From Pandoraea thiooxydans (lineage in GTDB: Bacteria > Pseudomonadota > Gammaproteobacteria > Burkholderiales > Burkholderiaceae), in assembly GCF_001931675.1 (NCBI RefSeq), contig NZ_CP014839.1, forward strand, positions 3,596,001 through 3,660,000: a DNA stretch of 64,000 bases. The letters are read 5' to 3'. This document shows, piece after piece, positions 8,990 to 16,736 of this stretch. The translations under genes were made by a program, and so were the position numbers. The notes below the pieces were generated by a model. That model was not told the DNA's origin, ran no database searches, and saw nothing but the letters and a program-made list of their open reading frames with translations. Numbering within the stretch: the first letter of the stretch is position 1; each line of letters starts with the position of its first letter.

Positions 8990-9400
8990 TCAAGAGGATT
9001 GAAGAGTCGGCGCAGAACACGCCCCAACTTGCAGAATGCCCTGGGCGCCCCCGGCCAGCACCTTATCGACCAGCGTCTCGAGCGGCACCGTGCGATAGCA
9101 GACCGCCTTGATCAGCATCGGCAGGTTGACACCCGCCAACACGCGTACATCCGGTGCCGCAAGCTGCGCCGCGATATTCGACGGCGTAGCGCCGAACAGA
9201 TCGGTCAGCACCAGCATGCCGTTGTCTTCGCGCAGCGCCTGAACCTGTTCGCGAGCGGCAACCAGCAGGGCCGCAGGATCCTGGTCCGCCTCGACGTCGA
9301 GCGCACCGATATGCGAGGGACAACCGCAATAGATGTGTGAAAGGCATTCCCGCAGCGCCGTGGCGTACGGAGCGTGAGCGACTATTAAGATTCCTGCCAT
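8990..9400 (-). CDS. PTS mannose-type EIIA domain protein
   Basis: The 136-aa protein is a stand-alone EIIA of the mannose/fructose/sorbose family. The start ATG at 9400 gives MAGILIVAHAPYATAL, with the phosphorylated histidine at residue 9. The middle carries LTDLFGATPSNIAA, another family signature. An upstream in-frame start at 9448 would add 16 residues with no family counterpart. It is followed by ptsH and ptsI. With no permease near, it probably has a regulatory role, such as sensing PEP or nitrogen/carbon state; that role is inferred. Confidence 0.92.
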   Translation of the reverse strand: MAGILIVAHAPYATALRECLSHIYCGCPSHIGALDVEADQDPAALLVAAREQVQALREDNGMLVLTDLFGATPSNIAAQLAAPDVRVLAGVNLPMLIKAVCYRTVPLETLVDKVLAGGAQGILQVGACSAPTLQSS

Positions 9401-9549
9401 ACCAGCCCGGCCTTCATGTGCCTGCCACGCCCCGGCGCGACCAGCCATGGTTTACCGCGATAAGTTTCCGAGGAACGCATTGTAACAGGGCCAAAAAGCC
9501 CGATTTCCTACATCTCCGGGCGCCATTGGACAGCCGCTTTGCACCGTGA

Positions 9550-10488
9550 TCAAACGGCCCGCTCCAACGCGTCCACAAACATCTTCGCGACATCGAACCC
9601 CGTCTGTTGCGTGATTTCCTGAAAGCAGGTCGGACTCGTCACGTTGATTTCGGTCAGGTAATCGCCGATCGCATCCAAACCAACCAGCAGCAAGCCTCGT
9701 GCCCACAATCGGGGCCCGAGTTCGCGGGCGATCTCGCGGTCTCGCGGAGTCAGCGGCTGAGCCTTGCCCAGGCCGCCGGCCGCCAGATTGCCACGCACTT
9801 CGCCTCCCTGAGGAATCCGCGCCAGGGAGTACGGCACGGCTTCGCCGGCAATCACCAGAATGCGTTTGTCGCCAGCGCTGATTTCAGGGATGAACCGCTG
9901 CGCCATCACCGACCGACGCCCATTCTCGCTCAAGGTCTCGATGACGGAGCCCAGATTCATTCCTTCGGACGTGATGCGGAAAACACCGGTCCCGCCCATA
10001 CCGTCGAGCGGCTTGAGAATGATGTCACCGTGCTCGGCGTGGAACGCACGCAAACGCTTCTCGTCCCGCGTCACCAGAGTCGTCGGCATGAACTGCGGAA
10101 ATTCGGCGATCGCAACTTTCTCGGAATGATCGCGAATCGCCTGCGGCTTATTGAAAACCCTGGCACCGGCCCGCTCCGCCACTTCGAGCAGCCACGTCGA
10201 CGTGACGTATTCCATGTCGAACGGAGGGTCTTTGCGCATCAAAATCGCATCGAAATCCGACAGGGCGACGACCTTGCTTTCAACCTCTTCGTACCATGCA
10301 TGGGCATCGCCGGTCAGTCGAATATGCGTGACCCGCGCTTCGACGCGGCTGCCCTGCCAAGCCAGATCACCGGGGCCACACGCGTAAATTTCATGCTGCC
10401 GGGCCGCCGCCTCGCGCATCATCGCAAAGGTCGTATCCTTGTAGATCTTGAAATGGTCGAGCGGGTCGGCAATAAAGAGAATATGCAT
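9550..10488 (-). CDS. gshB: Glutathione synthetase
   Basis: GshB joins gamma-glutamylcysteine and glycine with ATP, the second step of glutathione synthesis. The 312-aa ATP-grasp protein begins MHILFIADPLDHFKIYKDTT and shows the glycine-rich ATP loop KPLDGMGGTGVFR and the C-terminal INVTSPTCFQEI. It starts at ATG 10488, 85 bp downstream of a LuxR-type regulator on the same strand. gshA lies beyond that regulator. In most related genomes gshA and gshB are closer together, so the regulator looks inserted. Confidence 0.96.
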   Translation of the reverse strand: MHILFIADPLDHFKIYKDTTFAMMREAAARQHEIYACGPGDLAWQGSRVEARVTHIRLTGDAHAWYEEVESKVVALSDFDAILMRKDPPFDMEYVTSTWLLEVAERAGARVFNKPQAIRDHSEKVAIAEFPQFMPTTLVTRDEKRLRAFHAEHGDIILKPLDGMGGTGVFRITSEGMNLGSVIETLSENGRRSVMAQRFIPEISAGDKRILVIAGEAVPYSLARIPQGGEVRGNLAAGGLGKAQPLTPRDREIARELGPRLWARGLLLVGLDAIGDYLTEINVTSPTCFQEITQQTGFDVAKMFVDALERAV

Positions 10489-10573
10489 TGCACAGTTGCG
10501 ACGAGCGAAAACTTCATTTTAGCCGAGCGCATCCAAGTGCGCTTGAGCACCCGCGATGACCAACCGCAGCCCA

Positions 10574-11608
10574 TCAGACACCAATGAGCGATAACAGATC
10601 GGCGGCATGCTGACCATGCAGGCGACCGCGTATCTGCCGCAAATGGGTTTTCATCGTCTCGGCCCCGATGCGGCAATCGCGCCGCACTTCCTCACGCGTG
10701 GCCCCGGCTGCGAGCCGGCAAGCGATGCGCTGCTGAGCCGGCGACAATGTCGTGTCTCGCAGGCAGCGCAGCAGATACAGTACCGTTGGTATCTGCTCGC
10801 GCAGCGTGACGCTCACCGCCGCGTCCCGCCGCCCGCCGCAGGCCGACAGCCGCGCCGCACGTAACCACACGCGCCCGCCCGGGACAGTCATAAACCGCTC
10901 GACGGGTGCGGCACGCTCCCCGCCCCCATCGATCAGTGCGGCCAACTCGTTGCAGCAGTGTGCCACCGGCGCGATATCGAGCCATCCTCCACCGGCGCAG
11001 CAACGCAGTCGCTGCTGGAGCAGTTGATCGGCTTCCGCGTCGCTCCATTGGGGAAGTCCGTGGCGAATAACCAGCGTCCCATCCGTGCCGCTGTCGCGAA
11101 ATACCGGCACCGCACGCTCGGGCGCGGTCAGTTGGCTAAGCAGCGGCAACCACTGCGCGGCGCGTTCGCGCTCGCGCCGGCCGAAGCGCTTCTCCGACGG
11201 TGACCTGAACAGCAACAGTACGGCATCGGCGCGCTGCCCGCGCTGGAGCCAGATATCCAGCACATGCCCGAATGCCCCGGGCTCCAGCAGGTACCGCTGG
11301 ATATCCGATTCACCCGTGCGCTCCACACTCATCGCCCCTAGCCCGCGCAGTCGGGTAGCCAGTTGGCACCGCTGCGTCAAACTCAGTTGCGGAAGCCAAA
11401 AATCCGCGGGCCGGCCGCGCGAGTCCAACCAAAGACAGCCGGCCGCACTGGATGGAATCAGCGTCCGCAACGCCGTCAGCACATCGGGCATGACAATCCG
11501 GCTATCCCAGCCGGTACGACACAATTGATCGAGATACGCAGTGAAATTGGCCTGTTTACCCACATCGATCCTTATAGGAGCAATCTGATATTGAACTTGC
11601 TTCGCCAT
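10574..11608 (-). CDS. LuxR-type HTH transcriptional regulator between gshA and gshB
   Basis: This 344-aa protein ends in a LuxR-type helix-turn-helix (LSPAQQRIACRLAAGATREE ... GAETMKTHLRQIRGRL, about residues 285-340). The N-terminal 270 residues hold a sensor-like domain that I cannot place. I do not see the conserved residues of acyl-homoserine-lactone binding, and no luxI is nearby, so quorum sensing is not supported. It lies between gshA and gshB on the same strand, which suggests co-transcription with glutathione genes; target genes are unknown. A 7-bp inverted repeat stands just upstream of its ATG. Confidence 0.85.
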   Translation of the reverse strand: MAKQVQYQIAPIRIDVGKQANFTAYLDQLCRTGWDSRIVMPDVLTALRTLIPSSAAGCLWLDSRGRPADFWLPQLSLTQRCQLATRLRGLGAMSVERTGESDIQRYLLEPGAFGHVLDIWLQRGQRADAVLLLFRSPSEKRFGRRERERAAQWLPLLSQLTAPERAVPVFRDSGTDGTLVIRHGLPQWSDAEADQLLQQRLRCCAGGGWLDIAPVAHCCNELAALIDGGGERAAPVERFMTVPGGRVWLRAARLSACGGRRDAAVSVTLREQIPTVLYLLRCLRDTTLSPAQQRIACRLAAGATREEVRRDCRIGAETMKTHLRQIRGRLHGQHAADLLSLIGV

Positions 11609-11609
11609 T

Positions 11610-11629
11610 CATCCCCTCATTGGGGGATG
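11610..11629 (-). promoter_or_regulatory. Inverted repeat just upstream of the luxR-type start codon
   Basis: CATCCCC and GGGGATG form a perfect 7-bp inverted repeat with a 6-nt centre, ending 2 bp from the ATG at 11608. It overlaps the expected ribosome-binding region, so it could be a translational hairpin or an operator for the regulator itself. Confidence 0.45.
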
Positions 11630-11698
11630 TTTCGATCCGGAAAAGCAAGCATCATTCTGTGGCGCGAACACGATTGAACGCTTGCAAGGTCAACCGGC

Positions 11699-11726
11699 AA
11701 GACAGGCAAATCAGGGAGTCGATAAT
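11699..11726 (+). promoter_or_regulatory. Possible sigma-70 promoter of the sRNA candidate
   Basis: AAGACA at 11699-11704 (four of six matches to -35) and GATAAT at 11721-11726 (five of six to -10) are 16 bp apart. A transcript would begin near 11733, just ahead of three hairpins. Confidence 0.45.
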
Positions 11727-11732
11727 AAGGTT

Positions 11733-11836
11733 CTGCGCCCACCGCGTATGCGGTGCGAGAATTTGCCGCACATCGCTCGCATGTGCGGCAAATATAGTGC
11801 CCGGCTTGTCGGGGGGCCGGCCGGGCACATTTTTTT
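11733..11836 (+). ncRNA. Candidate small RNA with three hairpins and terminator
   Basis: The gshA-luxR gap holds three successive perfect hairpins on the plus strand, opposite to the flanking genes. They are CACCGC/GCGGTG at 11740-11755, a 13-bp stem with a 7-nt loop at 11761-11793, and a 9-bp GC-rich stem at 11797-11828 followed by seven T residues at 11830-11836. The last is a proper Rho-independent terminator for plus-strand transcription only, although no plus-strand gene is here. The T-run touches the gshA stop codon. Together with the promoter-like boxes this suggests an RNA of about 100 nt. No known RNA family was recognised. Confidence 0.55.
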
Positions 11837-13124
11837 AATACACTTCTTGATCTGGATCCGTACGCTCCAGCTCAAGCGATGCAGCCAACAACGCCAAGCG
11901 CGCCACGACACCGTACATATAGAAGCGATTGGGCGGCGCCGCACCCGGCTTGGCATGCACATCCGGCAAGGCCGTATGCTCGAACGCCAGCGGCACGAAG
12001 TGCATGCCCGGCGCATTGAGATTTTCGTCGACCGCCCGTCCCGTGTGAACCCGATAAAATCCGCCGACCACGTAGCGGTCGATCATATACACGACCGGTT
12101 CCGCAACCGCTTCGTTGATCTTCTCGAAGGTGTGCACCCCCTCCTGCAGCAGGACGTCGCTCACGGGCAACCCTTCCTGCGCCACGCTCATCCGGTTGCG
12201 CTCCTTGCGAGGCAGGTGTTTGACTTCCGCGGCGTCACGCACAGTCATCACACCCATGCCATACGTTCCGGCATCGGCCTTGATGACGATAAAGGGCTTT
12301 TCTTCGATGCCGTACTCGCGGTATTTCTTGTTGATCTTTTTGAACAGCGCGTCCACGCTGTCGGCCAGGCACTCCTCGCCGGTACTGTGCTGAAAATCGA
12401 CACCACTGCATTTGGTGAAATACGGATTCAGCATCCACTGATCGACGTCGATCAATTTCGCAAACTTCTTTGCCACGTCGTCATAACACGCGAAATGCTG
12501 GCTCTTGCGACGCACGGCCCATCCTGCGTGCAATGGCGGCAGCAAATACTGTTCGTGCAGATTTTCCAGGATCGGCGGAATGCCCGTCGACAGATCGTTG
12601 TTCAGCAGGATCGAACACGGGTCGAAATTTTTCAGACCCAGGCGGCGCGATGTGCGCTCCAGCGGCTCGATCACGAGTTGCTGGCCGTCCGGCAACTCCA
12701 CCGTCGTCGGTTCGGTGATATCCGGCGACAGGCTGCCCAGACGCACGTTCAAGCCGGCATGCCGCATGATCGCGGACAATCGCGCAATGTTTTGCAGGTA
12801 AAACGTGTTGCGCGTGTGCTGCTCCGGAATCATCAGCAAATTTTTCGCGTCCGGGCAAATCTTTTCGATCGCGGCCATGGCCGCCTGCACAGCCAACGGC
12901 AACATTTCCGGCAACAGGTTGTTGAAACCGCCCGGAAACAAGTTGGTGTCGACCGGCGCGAGCTTGAAACCCGCGTTGCGCAAATCGACAGAACAGTAGA
13001 ACGGCGGGGTGTGTTCCTGCCATTCCATGCGGAACCAGCGCTCGATTGCCGGCGTGGCATCGAGGATTTTTTTCTCTAGATCAAGCAGCGGCCCCTTGAG
13101 GGCCGTAACGAGGTGCGGGACCAT
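11835..13124 (-). CDS. gshA: Glutamate-cysteine ligase (proteobacterial GshA, ferrooxidans-type)
   Basis: This enzyme makes gamma-glutamylcysteine, the committed step of glutathione synthesis. The 429-aa protein belongs to the gamma-glutamylcysteine ligase class found in betaproteobacteria and acidithiobacilli rather than the E. coli type. Recognisable parts are VDTNLFPGGFNNLLPEM, the central LLNNDLSTGIPPILENLHEQ, and KADAGTYGMGVMTV. ATG at 13124 gives MVPHLVTALKGPL; the upstream extension to 13238 runs into the amtB terminator. The same-strand order is gshA, LuxR-type gene, gshB, EIIA, ptsH, ptsI. Confidence 0.93.
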   Translation of the reverse strand: MVPHLVTALKGPLLDLEKKILDATPAIERWFRMEWQEHTPPFYCSVDLRNAGFKLAPVDTNLFPGGFNNLLPEMLPLAVQAAMAAIEKICPDAKNLLMIPEQHTRNTFYLQNIARLSAIMRHAGLNVRLGSLSPDITEPTTVELPDGQQLVIEPLERTSRRLGLKNFDPCSILLNNDLSTGIPPILENLHEQYLLPPLHAGWAVRRKSQHFACYDDVAKKFAKLIDVDQWMLNPYFTKCSGVDFQHSTGEECLADSVDALFKKINKKYREYGIEEKPFIVIKADAGTYGMGVMTVRDAAEVKHLPRKERNRMSVAQEGLPVSDVLLQEGVHTFEKINEAVAEPVVYMIDRYVVGGFYRVHTGRAVDENLNAPGMHFVPLAFEHTALPDVHAKPGAAPPNRFYMYGVVARLALLAASLELERTDPDQEVY

Positions 13125-13206
13125 GCGCTTCTCAGATGCAAATGAAGCTCCGATTGTAGAGCAAATAGTTCTTTGAATATCTGCGGCCGTCCAAAGGGAA
13201 TTCAAG

Positions 13207-13233
13207 CAAAAAAAACGGGTGCCTGGCACCCGT
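13207..13233 (-). terminator. Rho-independent terminator of the torF-glnK-amtB operon
   Basis: On the minus strand ACGGGTGC/GCACCCGT (8 bp, 3-nt loop, 13215-13233) is followed immediately by eight T residues. It lies 89 bp after the amtB stop and 83 bp before the gshA start, so it separates the two units. Confidence 0.9.
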
Positions 13234-13321
13234 CCCAAACGCCCGGACCGCGTACCTTGCGGCCCGGGCGACTCTCCTCGCGCTTACCCCTTAACCCCAA
13301 AAGGTTATTCCGCAAGATGCT

Positions 13322-14716
13322 CTATTCGACATGTTCCCCGTGCAGCGTCACGTCGAGACCCTCGCGCTCCTGCTCTTCACTGACGCGCAGGCCCATCACC
13401 TTATCGATGACTTTCAGGAGGATGAAACTCACCACGCCACTGTAAATCAGCGTCGTCAACACCCCTTTGGCCTGAAGAATCACGCTGCCATCGACGCCGC
13501 CGATATCCTTGACCGCGAACACGCCCGTCAGCAGTGCGCCGACGATACCGCCGATGCCATGCACGCCGAACGCGTCGAGCGAATCGTCATAGCCGATCTT
13601 GCCCTTGAGCCAGGTTGCCGACCAGAAGCAGATCACGCCCGCAGCAATCCCGATGACGAAGGCTCCCGTGACGCCGACAAACCCGGACGCCGGCGTAATG
13701 GCCACCAACCCGGCCACGGCGCCCGAGGCGATGCCCAGCACCGATGGCTTGCCCTTAGCGATCCACTCGACGAACATCCACGCCAGTGCCGCCACGGCAG
13801 TAGCCACTTGGGTGGTCAGCATCGCGAAACCGGCACGGCCGTCGGCAGCCACCGCCGAGCCGGCGTTGAAGCCGAACCAGCCGACCCACAGCATCGCGGC
13901 GCCGATGAGCGTCAGCACCAGGTTGTGCGGAGCCATCGCCTCCTTGCCGTAACCCACCCGCTTGCCCAGTACCAGGCAGCACACCAGGCCGGCAATACCC
14001 GCATTGATATGCACCACCGTGCCGCCGGCGAAATCGAGGATGCCGGCGCCAGCGAGCCAGCCGGTCGGCTCCCACACCATATGGGCGATCGGGGCATAGA
14101 CGATGACCGACCACAGCGACATGAAGATCAACATGGCGGAGAACTTCATGCGATCCGCGAACGCGCCGGTAATCAGGGCCGGAGTGATGATCGCAAATGT
14201 CATCTGGTAGACGAAATACACTGTCTCCGGAATCGTCGGCGCCAGGTGACTCACCGTGAGCGTGGTCGCTTTATCTCCCTTGATGTAATTCATCCCTTCG
14301 AGGAAGACGCGCGAGAGCCCGCCGATGAACGGCCCGCCGGGCGTGAACGCCAGGCTGTAGCCGATGACCGTCCAGAGCACCGTCACCACGCAGGTGATCG
14401 CGAAGCTTTGCATCAACGTCGCCAGCACGTTTTTCTTGCGCACCATGCCGCCGTAAAACAACGCCAGGCCGGGAATCGTCATGAACAGCACCAGAGCGCT
14501 GGAAGTCAACATCCAGGCCGTGTCGCCCGCGCTGATCTTCGATGCGTCGACCGAAAATGGCGCAGTCGGCGCGGCGGGGGCCGCCACCGGGGCCGCTGGG
14601 GCGGTCGCCGCCGGCACTGCCGCGGCCGGCGCGGACGCATCGTCCGCCATCGCCGCGCCGACCCCGCCGGCGAGCAGCGAGCCGGTGAGCAACAAGAACA
14701 CCAATAATTTACGCAT
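13322..14716 (-). CDS. amtB: Ammonium transporter AmtB
   Basis: AmtB is a trimeric inner-membrane channel for ammonium. The 464-aa protein starts with a signal peptide and an Ala/Pro-rich periplasmic segment, then has the usual eleven hydrophobic helices. Family marks are DTAWMLTSSALVLFMTIPGLALFYGGMV, split here by the reading but clear at residues 66-95, then the pore region around HMVWEPTGWL and FAGGTVVHINAGIAGLV, and DDSLDAFGVHGIGGIVGA near the end. The ATG at 14716 has AGAGGAAAA upstream and lies 27 bp after glnK. Confidence 0.96.
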   Translation of the reverse strand: MRKLLVFLLLTGSLLAGGVGAAMADDASAPAAAVPAATAPAAPVAAPAAPTAPFSVDASKISAGDTAWMLTSSALVLFMTIPGLALFYGGMVRKKNVLATLMQSFAITCVVTVLWTVIGYSLAFTPGGPFIGGLSRVFLEGMNYIKGDKATTLTVSHLAPTIPETVYFVYQMTFAIITPALITGAFADRMKFSAMLIFMSLWSVIVYAPIAHMVWEPTGWLAGAGILDFAGGTVVHINAGIAGLVCCLVLGKRVGYGKEAMAPHNLVLTLIGAAMLWVGWFGFNAGSAVAADGRAGFAMLTTQVATAVAALAWMFVEWIAKGKPSVLGIASGAVAGLVAITPASGFVGVTGAFVIGIAAGVICFWSATWLKGKIGYDDSLDAFGVHGIGGIVGALLTGVFAVKDIGGVDGSVILQAKGVLTTLIYSGVVSFILLKVIDKVMGLRVSEEQEREGLDVTLHGEHVE

Positions 14717-14743
14717 CTTCGTTTTCCTCTTGTCCCTATTTTT

Positions 14744-15181
<438 letters not shown>

Positions 15182-15197
15182 TCACGCCCTGATCGCT

Positions 15198-15998
15198 TCA
15201 AAACGTCCTGGTAATGCTGGCAACTACCGTGGCACCGCCCAAAAACCTGCCGTTGTTGGCAGCCGAATAAACTGATTTGTCCGCGTTGGTATCGATATAG
15301 GCGAGCGAGGCGCTAAAGCCCTTGCCGAGGTCCTTGTTCAAGGCGATCTTCCAGTCCGTGTACGACGCCTTGCTGTAGTTATGGACAAACTGGTGGCCCA
15401 CATGGCCCGTCGCGCTCAAGCCCCACCAGCCAAGGTCGAAATTCCCGGTCAGATCGATATATCCGCTGTTGGTGGTCGATGCGCCAGTCGTGGGGTTAAC
15501 CAGTCCGAACAGACGCGTCAGGGAGTTCGAGTATTTCAGCGTGAAGGGCCCGTAACCCAGTTGCGCGTAAAGCTCGAACGTATGCGGGCGCGGGAAATAT
15601 TGATTGCTTGGATACGAACCCGGGTAGTAGTACTGCAAGCCGCCAACGTCGAAGGTCAGCCCCTTGACGATCTCCCCGCGATATCCGCCATAAAAATCCA
15701 TTTCGACCGGGGCGCTTACCGCCGAATTGCCATCCGAAATCCAGCTAATGTTGGAAGCCCATACCCCCGCATACAAGCCGCTCGTATGCGTGAGATCGAA
15801 ACCGCCTTGTACGGCAGGATTCTTGTTGGTCTGGGAAATACCGCGGAACCGGTAGTCCGACGCCAGGCCCACGTTGGCCGTGATCGTCAATGCACTGGCA
15901 GGAGATGCCGGTGCCGACTGCGCCCGCGCAGCGCCAACCATGCCCGCCATCGCGCCACCAAATAGACACCCCGCCATCACAGCTGATACAGTTTTCAT
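15198..15998 (-). CDS. TorF-family putative outer-membrane porin
   Basis: The 266-aa protein has a signal peptide (KTVSAVMAGCLFGGAMAG ... AQS) and then a beta-rich sequence of alternating aromatic residues ending in phenylalanine (VVASITRTF), typical of outer-membrane barrels. The segment NVGLASDYRFRGISQTNKNP is the hallmark of the TorF putative porin family. It stands first in an operon with glnK and amtB, behind a sigma-54 promoter, so it may let nitrogen compounds cross the outer membrane under nitrogen limitation. The substrate is not known. Confidence 0.9.
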   Translation of the reverse strand: MKTVSAVMAGCLFGGAMAGMVGAARAQSAPASPASALTITANVGLASDYRFRGISQTNKNPAVQGGFDLTHTSGLYAGVWASNISWISDGNSAVSAPVEMDFYGGYRGEIVKGLTFDVGGLQYYYPGSYPSNQYFPRPHTFELYAQLGYGPFTLKYSNSLTRLFGLVNPTTGASTTNSGYIDLTGNFDLGWWGLSATGHVGHQFVHNYSKASYTDWKIALNKDLGKGFSASLAYIDTNADKSVYSAANNGRFLGGATVVASITRTF

Positions 15999-16066
15999 AT
16001 CGCGTTACCCCGGTTGAATTCGTTGAATGACAGTTGCTTGCGACCCACCTTCCATCGATGGGATAA

Positions 16067-16081
16067 GCAACTCCTGTGCCA
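16067..16081 (-). promoter_or_regulatory. Sigma-54 (RpoN) promoter for torF-glnK-amtB
   Basis: On the minus strand TGGCACAGGAGTTGC matches the -24/-12 consensus TGGCAC-N5-TTGC at all conserved positions with correct spacing. It lies about 70 bp upstream of the porin ATG at 15998. Control by RpoN and NtrC is the known pattern for glnK-amtB operons. Confidence 0.85.
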
Positions 16082-16267
16082 CCTGAAATCAACCAGTGCG
16101 AAAAACGCGCTTGGCTGGCCGTCGGCGGTGCGCCACCAGGGCAGCCTCCCAGCGCGCTGGCCGGAACGTTTGCGAGCCAAACACGAAAGAAATTCCGTGA
16201 TACAGTTCCGGGCATTTCGGAACGCTCCGTCCGGCAGCTCGCCTCGTGCCCAATAGTGCGTTCCAAA

Positions 16268-16301
16268 TGCACGGATTCGGTGCATGCACTACCGCGGTGC
16301 C
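16268..16301 (-). promoter_or_regulatory. Two adjacent NtrC-like enhancer sites
   Basis: TGCACGGATTCGGTGCA (16268-16284) is a TGCAC-N7-GTGCA palindrome. TGCACTACCGCGGTGCC (16285-16301) is the same with one mismatch. Both fit the NtrC consensus TGCACC-N5-GGTGCA loosely and touch end to end. They lie about 200 bp upstream of the sigma-54 promoter on the minus strand, a workable enhancer distance. The rest of the 340-bp gap 15999-16338 shows no gene. Confidence 0.7.
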
Positions 16302-16338
16302 CGTTTGAATGAATGCCCCTGCCAAGGAGGAATAGGCG

Positions 16339-16584
16339 ATGAAACCCAATGACATCCTGACCGACATGCAAGCCAAGTTCGGAGAAATGCTCAAGAATTC
16401 GCCGGTCCGCGACATCGAGCGCAATGTCAAGGCGATGATGGTGCAGGGCTTCAATCGGCTCGATCTGGTCACGCGCGAAGAATTCGATGTCCAGGCTCAG
16501 GTCCTGGCGCGCACCCGGGAAAAACTCGAAGCCCTGGAGCGCCGCATCGCCGAACTCGAAGGTCGTTCTCATCATCAGGACTGA
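16339..16584 (+). CDS. ubiK: Ubiquinone biosynthesis accessory factor UbiK (BMFP protein)
   Basis: This 81-aa protein belongs to the membrane-fusogenic BMFP family; UbiK helps the aerobic ubiquinone pathway, probably by binding UbiJ and lipids. The C-terminal half is a coiled coil ([19 protein letters not shown]), and the N-terminal half is amphipathic. The ATG at 16339 is preceded by a perfect AAGGAGGAA. It is followed by comM 152 bp downstream, a frequent neighbour in betaproteobacteria. Confidence 0.92.
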   Translation: MKPNDILTDMQAKFGEMLKNSPVRDIERNVKAMMVQGFNRLDLVTREEFDVQAQVLARTREKLEALERRIAELEGRSHHQD

Positions 16585-16736
16585 GCTCGGATTTTTTCCG
16601 TTGCTCAGCTCCCGCATTCCGATTTTGCCCCTCACTACTCCCGCCGGCGGTCGATGCCTCGTATAGTGCTCGGCTAACGAGGCGCAGCCGAGTCATCCTG
16701 GCAACACCGGCTCGCCGCCACAGGGAGAAACACGTC

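Noticed and set aside
10574-11608. Quorum-sensing LuxR/LuxI system
   Set aside because: Only a LuxR-type DNA-binding domain is present; no luxI and no visible acyl-homoserine-lactone pocket residues.
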